The position numbers were made by a program, and so were the translations under genes. The notes beneath the pieces are model-generated. The model was given only the letters and a program-made list of their open reading frames with translations. It did not search any database and was not told the DNA's origin. Source: Erysipelotrichaceae bacterium (GTDB taxonomy: Bacteria; Bacillota_I; Bacilli_A; Erysipelotrichales; Erysipelotrichaceae). From it: a stretch of DNA of 41,561 nucleotides. Position 1 is the first letter of the stretch; every line of letters starts with the position of its first letter. Below, piece by piece: positions 15,883 to 23,825 of this stretch. Location: assembly GCA_016280635.1 (NCBI GenBank), contig JAEEHC010000044.1:1-41561 (forward strand), in the 5' to 3' direction.

Positions 15883-16899
15883 TCACCTTAACTCCAGCAT
15901 AGGATGGTTAAGCGCTGATACAATCAACCTGGCGCACTCGTCGAAATCTCTCATCCGGCTGATCGATCCGACCCGGCGGCCGGCATCCTTGCTGCTCATG
16001 CCGCAATGATACAGTCTTGTTTTAGCGGTTCCATAATCAAGCGGTATGTAGCGGTCATGAAACTTACCGTCATTGCGGTGGAAGCAGATGGCCTTATCCC
16101 GGTATTGGGCTAAGAAGTCCCGATATTCACCTGGGCGCAGACAATGACTTCCCTTGTTGTCAGAGATGATGGTTATGTTGATGTTTTCTCTTGCCGCGGC
16201 CAGGTGACTGAGAGTTTTAATGCTTATGTAGTCATCAACGATTATGATGCTTTCTTCAGCCGCTGCATAGATGCCTTGGAACGCCATGTCTGCCCTGAAT
16301 GGTTCGCCATCAAGCAGAAGGATCTCCTGCATTGCGGCAGTGTCGCTGAAAGCCCGAATCAGAATGGAAAGATCATCCTTTCTGAGCAGGTCTTCTTCGA
16401 CCATCTCTTTCAACTGCCTGAAATCTGCTTCAATGGCATCCTGTCTTTGGGATATCAGATAGAGCTGATGGGAGGGCATCAGCTGGCGGCTTTGTCGGAG
16501 GTAATGACTCATCTCGACAAAAGTATTGATTATCCTCACACTTGCGGCAATTGCTTTTGGAGTATGAAGACAGCTGGTAAGCATGGCTACCCCCTGTTCA
16601 GTATAGGCATAAGGCAAGTAAGTCCTGCCACCCCTGATGCCGTTTCTCTGCATCGGGATTCCAGTTTGGAATCTCGATAGTTCTTCCTCAGTGAGTTGGA
16701 AGCAGAACTCATCTGGGAACCTTTCAATGTTTCTTTTCATGGCCTTGTTCAGATTTCCGGTAGTCACGCCGAAAAAACTGGCAATGTCTGCGTCCAGCAT
16801 TACCTGAAAACCCCTGATAGTATGTATTTTTTTCCTGATTTCATCTTCCTTAATGAGGTCATTTTTCTCCATGTTCTCTGCAGTCATTTCATCTGTCAT
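15883..16899 (-). CDS. ORF6N-domain protein with a C-terminal PLD-like module
   Basis: An accessory protein of about 338 aa. Near its N-terminus lies an ORF6N DNA-binding domain typical of phage and mobile-element regulators: IRGFQVMLDADIASFFGV, then LNKAMKRNIERFPDEFCFQLTEEE. A helical linker follows, then a C-terminal module with EESIIIVDDYI and KFHDRYIPLDY...LYHCGMSSKDAG, which I read as phospholipase-D-like with an HxD-type motif (FHDRYI); this part is less certain. Several starts are possible (TTG 16926, ATG 16905, ATG 16899); GGAG is 7 bases from 16899. It stands alone, with lower GC than its neighbours by eye, and is the only obviously transferable gene here. Confidence 0.75.
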   Translation of the reverse strand: MTDEMTAENMEKNDLIKEDEIRKKIHTIRGFQVMLDADIASFFGVTTGNLNKAMKRNIERFPDEFCFQLTEEELSRFQTGIPMQRNGIRGGRTYLPYAYTEQGVAMLTSCLHTPKAIAASVRIINTFVEMSHYLRQSRQLMPSHQLYLISQRQDAIEADFRQLKEMVEEDLLRKDDLSILIRAFSDTAAMQEILLLDGEPFRADMAFQGIYAAAEESIIIVDDYISIKTLSHLAAARENINITIISDNKGSHCLRPGEYRDFLAQYRDKAICFHRNDGKFHDRYIPLDYGTAKTRLYHCGMSSKDAGRRVGSISRMRDFDECARLIVSALNHPMLELR

Positions 16900-17006
16900 T
16901 GCCATACTCCATTTCCACCATGACAAATAATATGTATACAGACCGCAAAATCCCTCGTTATCTTTTCCTCAGAGCGTAGCGCCGTGATGAAAAGGCTTAT
17001 GAAATT

Positions 17007-17037
17007 AAAAAGCCGGCTGCGCATGCGGACAGCCGGC
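17007..17037 (-). terminator. Terminator of the folate operon
   Basis: On the minus strand GCCGGCTG/CAGCCGGC forms an 8-bp stem with a 10-base loop, followed by TTTTTAATTT. It lies 15 bp after the stop codon of the folT-like gene. Confidence 0.9.
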
Positions 17038-17051
17038 GTTGACTTTTAGGT

Positions 17052-17570
17052 TTACTGACGCTTAAGCGTTTTCAGTAACTGAGGCAGGATCAGGGAGAAG
17101 AGCACGGCCAGAATGATGCCGGTCAGAATCTTCAACGGCAGTGATCCAAAGACCAGAGCGTTGCTGTAATAACCGAAGACCTTGGCGTCGATGTAGAGTG
17201 CCAGGGTGTTCAGTGCCGTTACCAGAAGAGCGCTGAGGGCCGCGATGATGACGACCGAGACAAAGCTGTAGTCATAGCGGCGGGCCTTGGCATACAGGCC
17301 AACGATCAGCCCGCTTAAGGCATGGGGAAGAACCCATAATGGCGTGGTGACGGTCAGGCCATAACCGGAAAACAGCAGCTGATAGATGAAACTGCCGATG
17401 CCGCCGACAGCCAGGCCGTCCAGCGGTCCGCCCAGAAGGGCACCGATCAGAACCGGCAGAGCCTCAAAGGTGAACTTGAAGTTCTGTAGTTTTATGGGGG
17501 TCAGAACGCTCAGAACCACATAGAGGGCAATGAGCATGGCAAGAGTAGTTAGTCGTTTGGTCTTATTCAC
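17052..17570 (-). CDS. ECF transporter S component, FolT-like (folate)
   Basis: Small membrane protein of 172 aa with about six hydrophobic segments. It is the substrate-binding subunit of an energy-coupling-factor transporter; the shared EcfA/A'/T module is not in this window. FolT-like features are KLQNFKFTFEALPVLIGALLGGP at residues 27-49 and the loop before LPHALSGLIVGLYAK. The gene starts with GTG, 8 bp inside the end of folD, and closes an operon of tetrahydrofolate-dependent enzymes, which supports folate as the ligand. Folate specificity is inferred from context and overall resemblance. Confidence 0.75.
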   Translation of the reverse strand: MNKTKRLTTLAMLIALYVVLSVLTPIKLQNFKFTFEALPVLIGALLGGPLDGLAVGGIGSFIYQLLFSGYGLTVTTPLWVLPHALSGLIVGLYAKARRYDYSFVSVVIIAALSALLVTALNTLALYIDAKVFGYYSNALVFGSLPLKILTGIILAVLFSLILPQLLKTLKRQ

Positions 17571-18423
17571 AGTTGATCGTCCTTTCAGCGGCCAGGGCCA
17601 GGTGGTTGGCCAGTATGGCTGTTGTTACGCTTCCCACGCCTTTGGGCACGGGAGTTATTCTCTCCACCAGCGGTTCGACCTGTTCAAACAGGACATCACC
17701 GCACAGTTTCTGCTTTTCTTCATTATAACTGATCCCGACATCGATGACGGTCTGTCCTGCCCGGAAGTATTTTCCGTCCAGCGTTTCCATCTTACCGATG
17801 GCGGCAACCACGATGTCATTTTCCCGACAGATCGCAGCCAGGTTTTCCGAGCGGGAGTGGCAGATGGTCACGGTAGCGTGGCGGTTCAATAATAACAGGC
17901 TGACCGGCTTGCCGATGACCAATGAGCGGCCCAGCACGGCGGTTCTTACGCCTTTGATGGGGATCTGGTAGTAATCGAGGATCTCGATGACTGCCTGAGC
18001 GGTAGCCGGGGCAAAGCCTTCGCCCTTACCGGTAAGCAGGGAGGCCAGGGCCAGATCACTGCCGCCGTCCAGATCCTTGGCCGGAGAAATCAGGTTGCGG
18101 GCCTTTTCCTCATCCAGCTGTTCAGGCAGAGGCCGGAATAACAGGATACCGTGAATCTCAGGATTGGCATTGACTTCCTGCAGACAACCGAAGAAAGTCG
18201 CCTCATCAATATCAGCCGGCATCGCAACCGGCATGACGCGCATGCCTAAAGCCTCACAGCGCTTGATGGCGGCTTTTTCGTAAGCCAGGTCGTCTTCCCT
18301 TTCACCCACGCGGATGATGGCCAGAGTCGGTACTGTGTCCTTGCCGGCTAGCTTTTCGACGATCTTTGCGGTTCTTTCATTGATGGCCTTGGCGACCGGC
18401 GTCCCATAAAGGATCTCAGCCAT
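17563..18423 (-). CDS. folD: FolD family methylene-tetrahydrofolate dehydrogenase, cyclohydrolase residues lost
   Basis: FolD normally oxidises 5,10-methylene-THF with NAD(P)+ and hydrolyses the methenyl product to 10-formyl-THF. The 286-aa protein aligns without gaps around VGEREDDLAYEKAAIKRC. Y48 is kept, but the catalytic lysine four residues later (human K56) is A52. In GILLFRPLP the glutamine of the usual GILVQLPLP is F96. The dehydrogenase region is intact: PAKDLDGG (115-121) and VLGRSLVIGKPVSLLLL for the dinucleotide. I infer a dehydrogenase without cyclohydrolase activity, the latter supplied by the adjacent fchA. It overlaps fchA and the folT-like gene by 8 bp each. Confidence 0.9.
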   Translation of the reverse strand: MAEILYGTPVAKAINERTAKIVEKLAGKDTVPTLAIIRVGEREDDLAYEKAAIKRCEALGMRVMPVAMPADIDEATFFGCLQEVNANPEIHGILLFRPLPEQLDEEKARNLISPAKDLDGGSDLALASLLTGKGEGFAPATAQAVIEILDYYQIPIKGVRTAVLGRSLVIGKPVSLLLLNRHATVTICHSRSENLAAICRENDIVVAAIGKMETLDGKYFRAGQTVIDVGISYNEEKQKLCGDVLFEQVEPLVERITPVPKGVGSVTTAILANHLALAAERTINCE

Positions 18424-19045
18424 GACTTTTCATCCTTTCCGTTACCTGTTTGTATATTCTCCTAGCCCGTCGGCAGCCGCCAGAAAGCAGCTTATCCGTC
18501 TGCTCATCCAGCTTATCGGCGTATTGGCGGTCCTTCATCAGTTCGCTGTTTACCAGAACGTTAACTGCCGCTCCCTTAAGGCAGCCTTCAGCCAATGCCG
18601 CGGCTGTGGCAATGTCGCTGATGGCCAGCCGACTGCTGATCGGCAGCATCTTTTCCAGCACATCCAGAACCTGATCAGCCAGAGTGAGGATCTTCAAAGG
18701 AGCACCGGCGGCTTCACGCAGGCACTCTTCCATGGTCGCTTCTCTTGCCGGATCATCCTTGGCCAGCGAGTAGGCCTGGGAGAGCGGATAAAAGGCTTCA
18801 GCATCCTCATCAATGCCATCCAGCAACTGCAACCGCAGCTGTTCAGCCTGTTCGATCAGCCGGTTTCTTTCTTCTTCTGACTCCGCGAACTTCTTCTTGC
18901 CGCTGGTCAGATTGCCGACCATGGCCGCCAGAGACGCAGCCAGGGCACCGGCCAGGGCACTGGCGCCGCCTCCGCCGGGAACCGGCTGGCGGGAAGCCAG
19001 AGCTTCGGTAAATTCAATAAGGGTTGATTCCTTCATTAACATCAT
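18416..19045 (-). CDS. fchA: FchA-type methenyl-tetrahydrofolate cyclohydrolase (cyclodeaminase family)
   Basis: A 209-aa helical protein of the formiminotransferase-cyclodeaminase family. The signature PVPGGGGASALAGALAASLAAMVGNL lies at residues 21-46, and GAPLKILTLADQVLD and KGAAVNVLVN follow at the usual places. Stand-alone members act as methenyl-THF cyclohydrolase in formate assimilation or as formimino-THF cyclodeaminase in purine or histidine breakdown. No histidine-degradation or glycine-formimino gene is nearby, whereas fhs and a cyclohydrolase-defective FolD flank it, so cyclohydrolase is favoured. It starts 8 bp after fhs. Two starts, at 19045 and 19042, are nearly equivalent. Confidence 0.85.
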   Translation of the reverse strand: MMLMKESTLIEFTEALASRQPVPGGGGASALAGALAASLAAMVGNLTSGKKKFAESEEERNRLIEQAEQLRLQLLDGIDEDAEAFYPLSQAYSLAKDDPAREATMEECLREAAGAPLKILTLADQVLDVLEKMLPISSRLAISDIATAAALAEGCLKGAAVNVLVNSELMKDRQYADKLDEQTDKLLSGGCRRARRIYKQVTERMKSHG

Positions 19046-19053
19046 CTCGCTTC

Positions 19054-20724
19054 TTAGAACAGCCCGGTGATCACACCGTTTTCGTCAACATCGATCTTTT
19101 CAGCGGCCGGAACCTTGGGCAGACCCGGCATGGTCATGATCTCCCCGGTCAGGGCAACGATGAAGCCGGCTCCGGCGGAAACCTTCAGGTTACGCACGGT
19201 GATCCGGAAATCTCTGGGTGCTCCCAGCTTATTGGGGTCATCGGTAAAGGAATACTGGGTCTTAGCCATGCAGATCGGTAAGCCGCCATAGCCCAGTTCT
19301 TCCAGCTGCTTCAGCTGCTTGGGAGCACTGCCGACCAGATCGACGCCGTCAGCGTGATAGATCCGGGTAGCAATCGCATTCAGTTTTTCCATGATCGGAA
19401 GATCAAGGTCATATGAGTAAGTGAAGCTGTTGCTCTGCTGACAGAGTCGGATGACTTCTTCGGCCAGCGCCTTGCCGCCCTCGCCGCCCTTGGCCCAGAC
19501 TTCGCTTAGGGCCACATTGGCATTGAGCTCATGGCACTTTTCCTCAACCAGTTTCAGCTCGGCATCGGTGTCGCTTGGGAAGCGGTTGATGGCGACCACA
19601 CAGGGGAGATGGTACACGTTGGTGATGTTGGAAACATGCTGCAGAAGATTGGGCATGCCCTTTTCCAGCGCTTCCAGATTTTCCTGACCCAGATCGGCCT
19701 TGGCTACGCCGCCGTTATGCTTCAAAGCTCTTACCGTGGCGACAATGACCACGGCATCAGGCTTGAGGTTGGCCATCCGGCACTTGATGTCCAGGAATTT
19801 TTCCGCTCCCAGATCAGCGCCGAAGCCGGCTTCGGTAATGGTATACTCGCCCAGCTTCAGGGCCATGCGGGTTGCGGTAAGGGAATTGCAGCCATGGGCG
19901 ATGTTGGCAAACGGTCCGCCATGGATGAAGGCCGGGGTGTGTTCCAGCGTCTGGACCAGATTAGGCTTCAAGGCGTCCTTCAAAAGGGCGGCCATGGCTC
20001 CCTGAGCCTTCAGATCACCGGCCGTGACCGGCTGGCTGTCATAGGTATAGCCGACCACGATGCGGGCCAGCCTCTGCTTCAGATCACTGATGCCATCAGC
20101 CAGACAGAGTACGGCCATGACCTCCGAGGCCACGGTAATGTCAAAGCCATCCTGCCTTGGCGTACCGTCAGTGCGGGCGCCTAAGCCGTCAACGATGTTT
20201 CTCAGCTGGCGGTCATTCATGTCCACCGCCCGCCGCCAGGTGATTCGGCGGGGGTCGATGTTCAGGGCATTGCCCTGCTGAATGTGATTGTCCAGCATGG
20301 CAGCCAAGAGATTATTGGCCGCGCCGATGGCGTGGAAGTCGCCGGTAAAGTGCAGGTTGATGTCTTCCATCGGTACTACCTGGGCGTAGCCTCCGCCGGC
20401 GGCCCCGCCCTTGATACCGAAGACCGGACCCAGAGAAGGTTCTCTCAGGGCAACGATGGACTTTTTGCCAAGTCTTCTTAAGGCATCGGCTAAGCCAACA
20501 GTCGTCGTTGTCTTGCCCTCCCCGGCCGGGGTGGGATTAATGGCGGTGACCAATACCAGCTTGCCGTTAGGCCTTTCAGCGTACTGCTTGAGCAGCTTAT
20601 AATCGATCTTGGCCTTGTAGTTGCCGTACATTTCCACATACTGTTCATCGATACCCAGCTCAGCGGCAATTTCGGTGATCTTCTTCTTTTCACATGACTG
20701 GGCAATTTCAATATCAGTTAACAT
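19054..20724 (-). CDS. fhs: Formate--tetrahydrofolate ligase
   Basis: ATP-dependent synthesis of 10-formyl-THF from formate and THF, the entry to the one-carbon pool. The 556-aa protein carries the P-loop [14 protein letters not shown] (residues 65-78), then [24 protein letters not shown] and [13 protein letters not shown], all diagnostic of the family. Its length is typical. An SD of GGAGG lies 8 bases before the ATG. It is the first gene of fhs-fchA-folD-folT-like, so the operon encodes the whole route between formate and methylene-THF plus folate uptake. Without CO dehydrogenase genes nothing here implies acetogenesis. Confidence 0.97.
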   Translation of the reverse strand: MLTDIEIAQSCEKKKITEIAAELGIDEQYVEMYGNYKAKIDYKLLKQYAERPNGKLVLVTAINPTPAGEGKTTTTVGLADALRRLGKKSIVALREPSLGPVFGIKGGAAGGGYAQVVPMEDINLHFTGDFHAIGAANNLLAAMLDNHIQQGNALNIDPRRITWRRAVDMNDRQLRNIVDGLGARTDGTPRQDGFDITVASEVMAVLCLADGISDLKQRLARIVVGYTYDSQPVTAGDLKAQGAMAALLKDALKPNLVQTLEHTPAFIHGGPFANIAHGCNSLTATRMALKLGEYTITEAGFGADLGAEKFLDIKCRMANLKPDAVVIVATVRALKHNGGVAKADLGQENLEALEKGMPNLLQHVSNITNVYHLPCVVAINRFPSDTDAELKLVEEKCHELNANVALSEVWAKGGEGGKALAEEVIRLCQQSNSFTYSYDLDLPIMEKLNAIATRIYHADGVDLVGSAPKQLKQLEELGYGGLPICMAKTQYSFTDDPNKLGAPRDFRITVRNLKVSAGAGFIVALTGEIMTMPGLPKVPAAEKIDVDENGVITGLF

Positions 20725-20775
20725 GACTTTACCTCCGTGATGGCATGATTCTTTCTGTCAGATTACTCTTAATTA

Positions 20776-20805
20776 ATTATAAAGCATCGCCGCGGCAAAC
20801 GGCAA
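20776..20805 (-). promoter_or_regulatory. Promoter of the fhs operon
   Basis: Minus-strand TTGCCG (complement of 20800-20805), 18-bp spacer and TATAAT (complement of 20776-20781), about 50 bases upstream of the fhs start. Confidence 0.7.
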
Positions 20806-20818
20806 AAGAATAAGGGAG

Positions 20819-20842
20819 ATAATCGGACCAATTGGCGATTAT
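20819..20842. promoter_or_regulatory. Inverted repeat between divergent fhs and pgk promoters
   Basis: Arms ATAATCG (20819-20825) and CGATTAT (20836-20842) enclose a second palindrome CCAATTGG (20828-20835). Its position upstream of both -35 regions fits an operator that could act on either promoter. No cognate regulator is identified. Confidence 0.45.
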
Positions 20843-20877
20843 TTGTCAGATAACTATTCATTCAGAAGGCAGAATAG

Positions 20878-20886
20878 TGGTATAAT
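20878..20886 (+). promoter_or_regulatory. Extended -10 promoter of pgk-tpiA
   Basis: TGGTATAAT is a perfect extended -10, 28 bases before the pgk start. Only a weak TTCATT is present at an 18-bp spacing. Confidence 0.7.
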
Positions 20887-20914
20887 CTTCTTGGAAAAAT
20901 CAGGAGGATTAATC

Positions 20915-22129
20915 ATGTCTAAACGTACAGTAAGAGATTTAGATGTAAATCAGAAAACCGTATTAGTCAGAGTCGACTTCAACGTACCGATCAAGTCCGG
21001 TGAAATTACCGATGACACCCGTATCGTTAAGGCTCTGCCGACCATCAACTACCTGCTGGAACACAATGCCAAGGTAGTCCTGTTCTCACATCTGGGCAAG
21101 ATCGACCATAAGGATCCAGTCAAGTGTGAAGAAGGAAAGAAGAAGAACAACATGGCTCCCGTAGCCGCCAGACTGGCTCAGCTGGTCAGCTGCCCGGTCA
21201 AGTTCGTCCCGGTCACCAGAGGTGAGGAACTTGAAGAAGCTGTTAAGAACATGGAAGCCGGTTCCATCGTGCTGGTTCAGAACACCCGTTATGAAAAGGG
21301 CGAATCCAAGAACGATCCCGATCTGGCCAAGTACTGGGCTTCATTAGGCGACCTGTTCGTCTCTGATGCCTTCGGCTCTGTTCACAGAGCTCATGCCTCA
21401 ACCGTTGGCCTGTCTGAGTATCTGCCCAGCGCCGTTGGCTTCCTGGTTGAAAAGGAACTGAAGTTTTTGGGCGATGCCGTCGACAATCCGGTCCGTCCGT
21501 TTGTCGGTATCTTAGGCGGCGCCAAGATCGCTGATAAGCTGAAAGTCATCAACAACCTGCTGGAAAAGTGCGATACGCTGATCATCGGCGGTGGCATGGC
21601 CTACACCTTCCTGAAGGCTCAGGGCAAGGAAGTCGGCGAGTCACTGGTTGACCCCGAGCAGATCGAATACTGCGGCGACATGCTGAAGAAGGCCGCTGAT
21701 CTGGGTAAGAAACTGCTGTTACCGGTTGACACCGTTGTTGCCGACAGTTTCCCGGATCCGATCGATGGTGAAATCGAAACCAAGGTCGTTTCCGTTGATG
21801 AGATCCCGGCTGACATGCAGGGTCTGGACATCGGTCCCAAGACCGCTGAACTGTTCGCTGAAGAAGTCAAGAACGCCAAGACAGTCGTCTGGAATGGTCC
21901 GATGGGTGTCTTCGAGAACCCGACTCTGGCCAAGGGTACCAAGGCTGTCGCTCAGGCTCTGGCTGACAGCGAAGCTACTACCGTCATCGGCGGTGGCGAC
22001 AGTGCCGCAGCCGTCAACCAGATGGGTCTGGCTGACAAGATGACTCACCTCTCCACCGGGGGAGGCGCTTTTCTGGAATTCCTGGAAGGCAACGGCTTAA
22101 CGGGTGTTGACTGCATTGATGAACTTTAA
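20915..22129 (+). CDS. pgk: Phosphoglycerate kinase
   Basis: Glycolytic kinase that makes ATP from 1,3-bisphosphoglycerate. The 404-aa protein has VRVDFNVPI at the N-terminus, VLFSHLGK, LVQNTRYEKGE, SDAFGSVHRAHAS, FVGILGGAKIADKL and the C-terminal STGGGAFLEFLEG, all standard. The frame is open further upstream to 20843, but AGGAGG at 20902-20907 fixes the start at 20915. tpiA follows after 9 bp and shares its transcript. gapA, which often precedes pgk, is absent here. Confidence 0.98.
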   Translation: MSKRTVRDLDVNQKTVLVRVDFNVPIKSGEITDDTRIVKALPTINYLLEHNAKVVLFSHLGKIDHKDPVKCEEGKKKNNMAPVAARLAQLVSCPVKFVPVTRGEELEEAVKNMEAGSIVLVQNTRYEKGESKNDPDLAKYWASLGDLFVSDAFGSVHRAHASTVGLSEYLPSAVGFLVEKELKFLGDAVDNPVRPFVGILGGAKIADKLKVINNLLEKCDTLIIGGGMAYTFLKAQGKEVGESLVDPEQIEYCGDMLKKAADLGKKLLLPVDTVVADSFPDPIDGEIETKVVSVDEIPADMQGLDIGPKTAELFAEEVKNAKTVVWNGPMGVFENPTLAKGTKAVAQALADSEATTVIGGGDSAAAVNQMGLADKMTHLSTGGGAFLEFLEGNGLTGVDCIDEL

Positions 22130-22144
22130 TCAGGAGAAATGAAA

Positions 22145-22888
22145 ATGAGAAAACCCGTTATCGTAGGAAACTGGAAAATGAATAAGACAATTGCAGAGAC
22201 GAAGGAATTCGTCGCCGCAATTGATCCGCTGGTCCATGACAAGGCTACCTTCGGCATTGCCACTCCGTATCTGGATTTACCGGCTGCCGTTGAAGGCTGC
22301 AAGAATCTGATCGTCGCCGCGGAAAACTGCCACTTCGAAGACAAGGGCGCCTTCACCGGTGAAGTCTCCGTTCCGATGCTGGAAGAAATCGGCGTCAAGT
22401 GGTGCATCATCGGCCACAGTGAAAGAAGACAGATGTTCGGTGACACCAACGAAACCGTCAACAAGAAGGCCAAGAGACTGATCGCTGCCGGCATGACTCC
22501 GATTATCTGCTGCGGTGAGACTCTGGAACAGTTCGAAGCCGGTCAGACCGAAGAATGGGTCAGATCTCAGATGAGAGGCTGCCTGGACGGTCTGGAAGCT
22601 GAGGATGTTGCCAACCTGGTAATCGCCTACGAGCCCATCTGGGCGATCGGCACCGGCAAGAACGCCACCAAGGAAATCGCCGAGAACACCTGCGCCATCG
22701 TCAGAGACGAGGTTCGCAAGATGTTCGGTGATGACACCGCTGAGCGCGTCCGCATTCAGTATGGCGGAAGCGTCAAGCCGGAAAACATCGCTGAATACCT
22801 GGCCGAAGAAGACATCGACGGCGCGCTGATCGGCGGTGCTTCCCTGAAGATCGATTCCTTCACTGCCATCATCAACGCAGTCAAGTAA
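22145..22888 (+). CDS. tpiA: Triosephosphate isomerase
   Basis: Interconverts dihydroxyacetone phosphate and glyceraldehyde-3-phosphate. The 247-aa TIM barrel contains VGNWKMNKT with the catalytic lysine, IIGHSERR with the catalytic histidine, AYEPIWAIGTGK with the catalytic glutamate, and the phosphate-binding IQYGGSVKPEN and GALIGGASL. Two in-frame ATGs at 22139 and 22145 exist. CAGGAG at 22131-22136 is 2 and 8 bases away respectively, so 22145 is preferred. It is followed by a strong terminator. Confidence 0.98.
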   Translation: MRKPVIVGNWKMNKTIAETKEFVAAIDPLVHDKATFGIATPYLDLPAAVEGCKNLIVAAENCHFEDKGAFTGEVSVPMLEEIGVKWCIIGHSERRQMFGDTNETVNKKAKRLIAAGMTPIICCGETLEQFEAGQTEEWVRSQMRGCLDGLEAEDVANLVIAYEPIWAIGTGKNATKEIAENTCAIVRDEVRKMFGDDTAERVRIQYGGSVKPENIAEYLAEEDIDGALIGGASLKIDSFTAIINAVK

Positions 22889-22912
22889 CAAGATCACGAT
22901 TTAACACCTTAA

Positions 22913-22938
22913 GGATGCAGAACTCTGCATCCTTTTTT
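22913..22938 (+). terminator. Rho-independent terminator of pgk-tpiA
   Basis: Perfect 8-bp stem GGATGCAG/CTGCATCC with AACT loop, followed by six T residues. Confidence 0.97.
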
Positions 22939-22970
22939 GCAGCAGCGTTTTCCCTCCGCCGGCTTTGCGG

Positions 22971-22976
22971 TATAAT
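22971..22976 (+). promoter_or_regulatory. -10 element before the zinc-ribbon gene
   Basis: TATAAT lies 37 bases before the start codon, with TTTTCC 17 bp upstream as a poor -35. Confidence 0.4.
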
Positions 22977-23013
22977 TATTGATATAAGCGACAGGCAGAG
23001 AAAGGATGGCAGC

Positions 23014-23757
23014 ATGAACAATAACAATGTCATGATGGAAACCGGTCAGCCGGAACATTATCCGACCCTTAAAGAGGTGCGTTCCCTCAGAGAAACGCAT
23101 GGTCCGCTGATTGCCGTTAACTGGGTTTATCACGCCAGCGGCATGATGATGGGAGATGTTTCTTCCGATGAACTGGATCTGAGACGCATTGGCGAAAAGC
23201 TGCAACTGACCCATCGGAAGATGGATTCCTATTGTCCAATCGTCACCAGTATTTATGAAGCGGAAGAAAGCCTTTTGGAGCAGTTGCAGGCAATCTCTGA
23301 CCGGGAGAACCTGCCGGCCTGGGAATATCTTAAGGTCAATCCGGACAAGAGGTTGATGGTGCTTGATTTCTCCTCTTCCTCATCGATCAGGCTGGTCTAT
23401 GATGACAGTGACATTGGAAGCATCCCCTGTTTTCAGAGCAACATTGATGAAGAAGCCGTCAGCCAGCAGGATGGCGATGAGGTCTATGATGAGATCGTCA
23501 GCCTGCTGCGGGAAGCCTGCAGAGAGGAAAACCTGAAGGAAAGAAGAGAAGAAACCAACCCTTATGCGCCTGACGGTCCGCCATGGGCAAAAGAAGAGCA
23601 CGATGAAACGATCGAACCTGAACAGCCCGTCAAAAAAGTTGGGGAACATGTGATCGAGAAGGACGGCAGCTGGACCTGCGGGCATTGCGGAGCTAAGGGC
23701 AATACCGGACGGTTCTGCTGCGAGTGCGGTTATCCGGGTCCCGGAACAAAGATTTAG
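23014..23757 (+). CDS. Unknown protein with a C-terminal zinc ribbon
   Basis: A 247-aa cytoplasmic protein that I do not recognise. Residues 1-150 form a mixed alpha/beta domain with no clear motif; it contains LIAVNWVYHASGMMMGD and a serine run before IRLVYDDSD. Residues about 165-215 are acidic and probably disordered. The last 27 residues are a four-cysteine zinc ribbon, WTCGHCGAKGNTGRFCCECGYP, of the type found at the C-terminus of some SPFH and stress proteins. AAAGGA lies 7 bases before the ATG at 23014. It is monocistronic, ending at a hairpin shared with the opposite strand. Confidence 0.7.
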   Translation: MNNNNVMMETGQPEHYPTLKEVRSLRETHGPLIAVNWVYHASGMMMGDVSSDELDLRRIGEKLQLTHRKMDSYCPIVTSIYEAEESLLEQLQAISDRENLPAWEYLKVNPDKRLMVLDFSSSSSIRLVYDDSDIGSIPCFQSNIDEEAVSQQDGDEVYDEIVSLLREACREENLKERREETNPYAPDGPPWAKEEHDETIEPEQPVKKVGEHVIEKDGSWTCGHCGAKGNTGRFCCECGYPGPGTKI

Positions 23758-23766
23758 GCGCATGAT

Positions 23767-23817
23767 AAAAGCCGCTGCGGCAAAGGTCAGTTGGACAGTT
23801 GAGCAGGCGGCTTTTTT
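23767..23817. terminator. Bidirectional terminator
   Basis: AAAAGCCGC (23767-23775) pairs with GCGGCTTTT (23807-23815), extended by TGC/GCA across a bulge. T tracts occur on both strands, serving the zinc-ribbon gene and the convergent cyclodeaminase-like gene. Confidence 0.85.
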
Positions 23818-23825
23818 GCGTTTTC

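Noticed and set aside
17563-20724. Wood-Ljungdahl (acetogenic) pathway
   Set aside because: fhs, fchA and folD also serve ordinary one-carbon metabolism; no CO dehydrogenase, methylene-THF reductase or corrinoid genes are seen.
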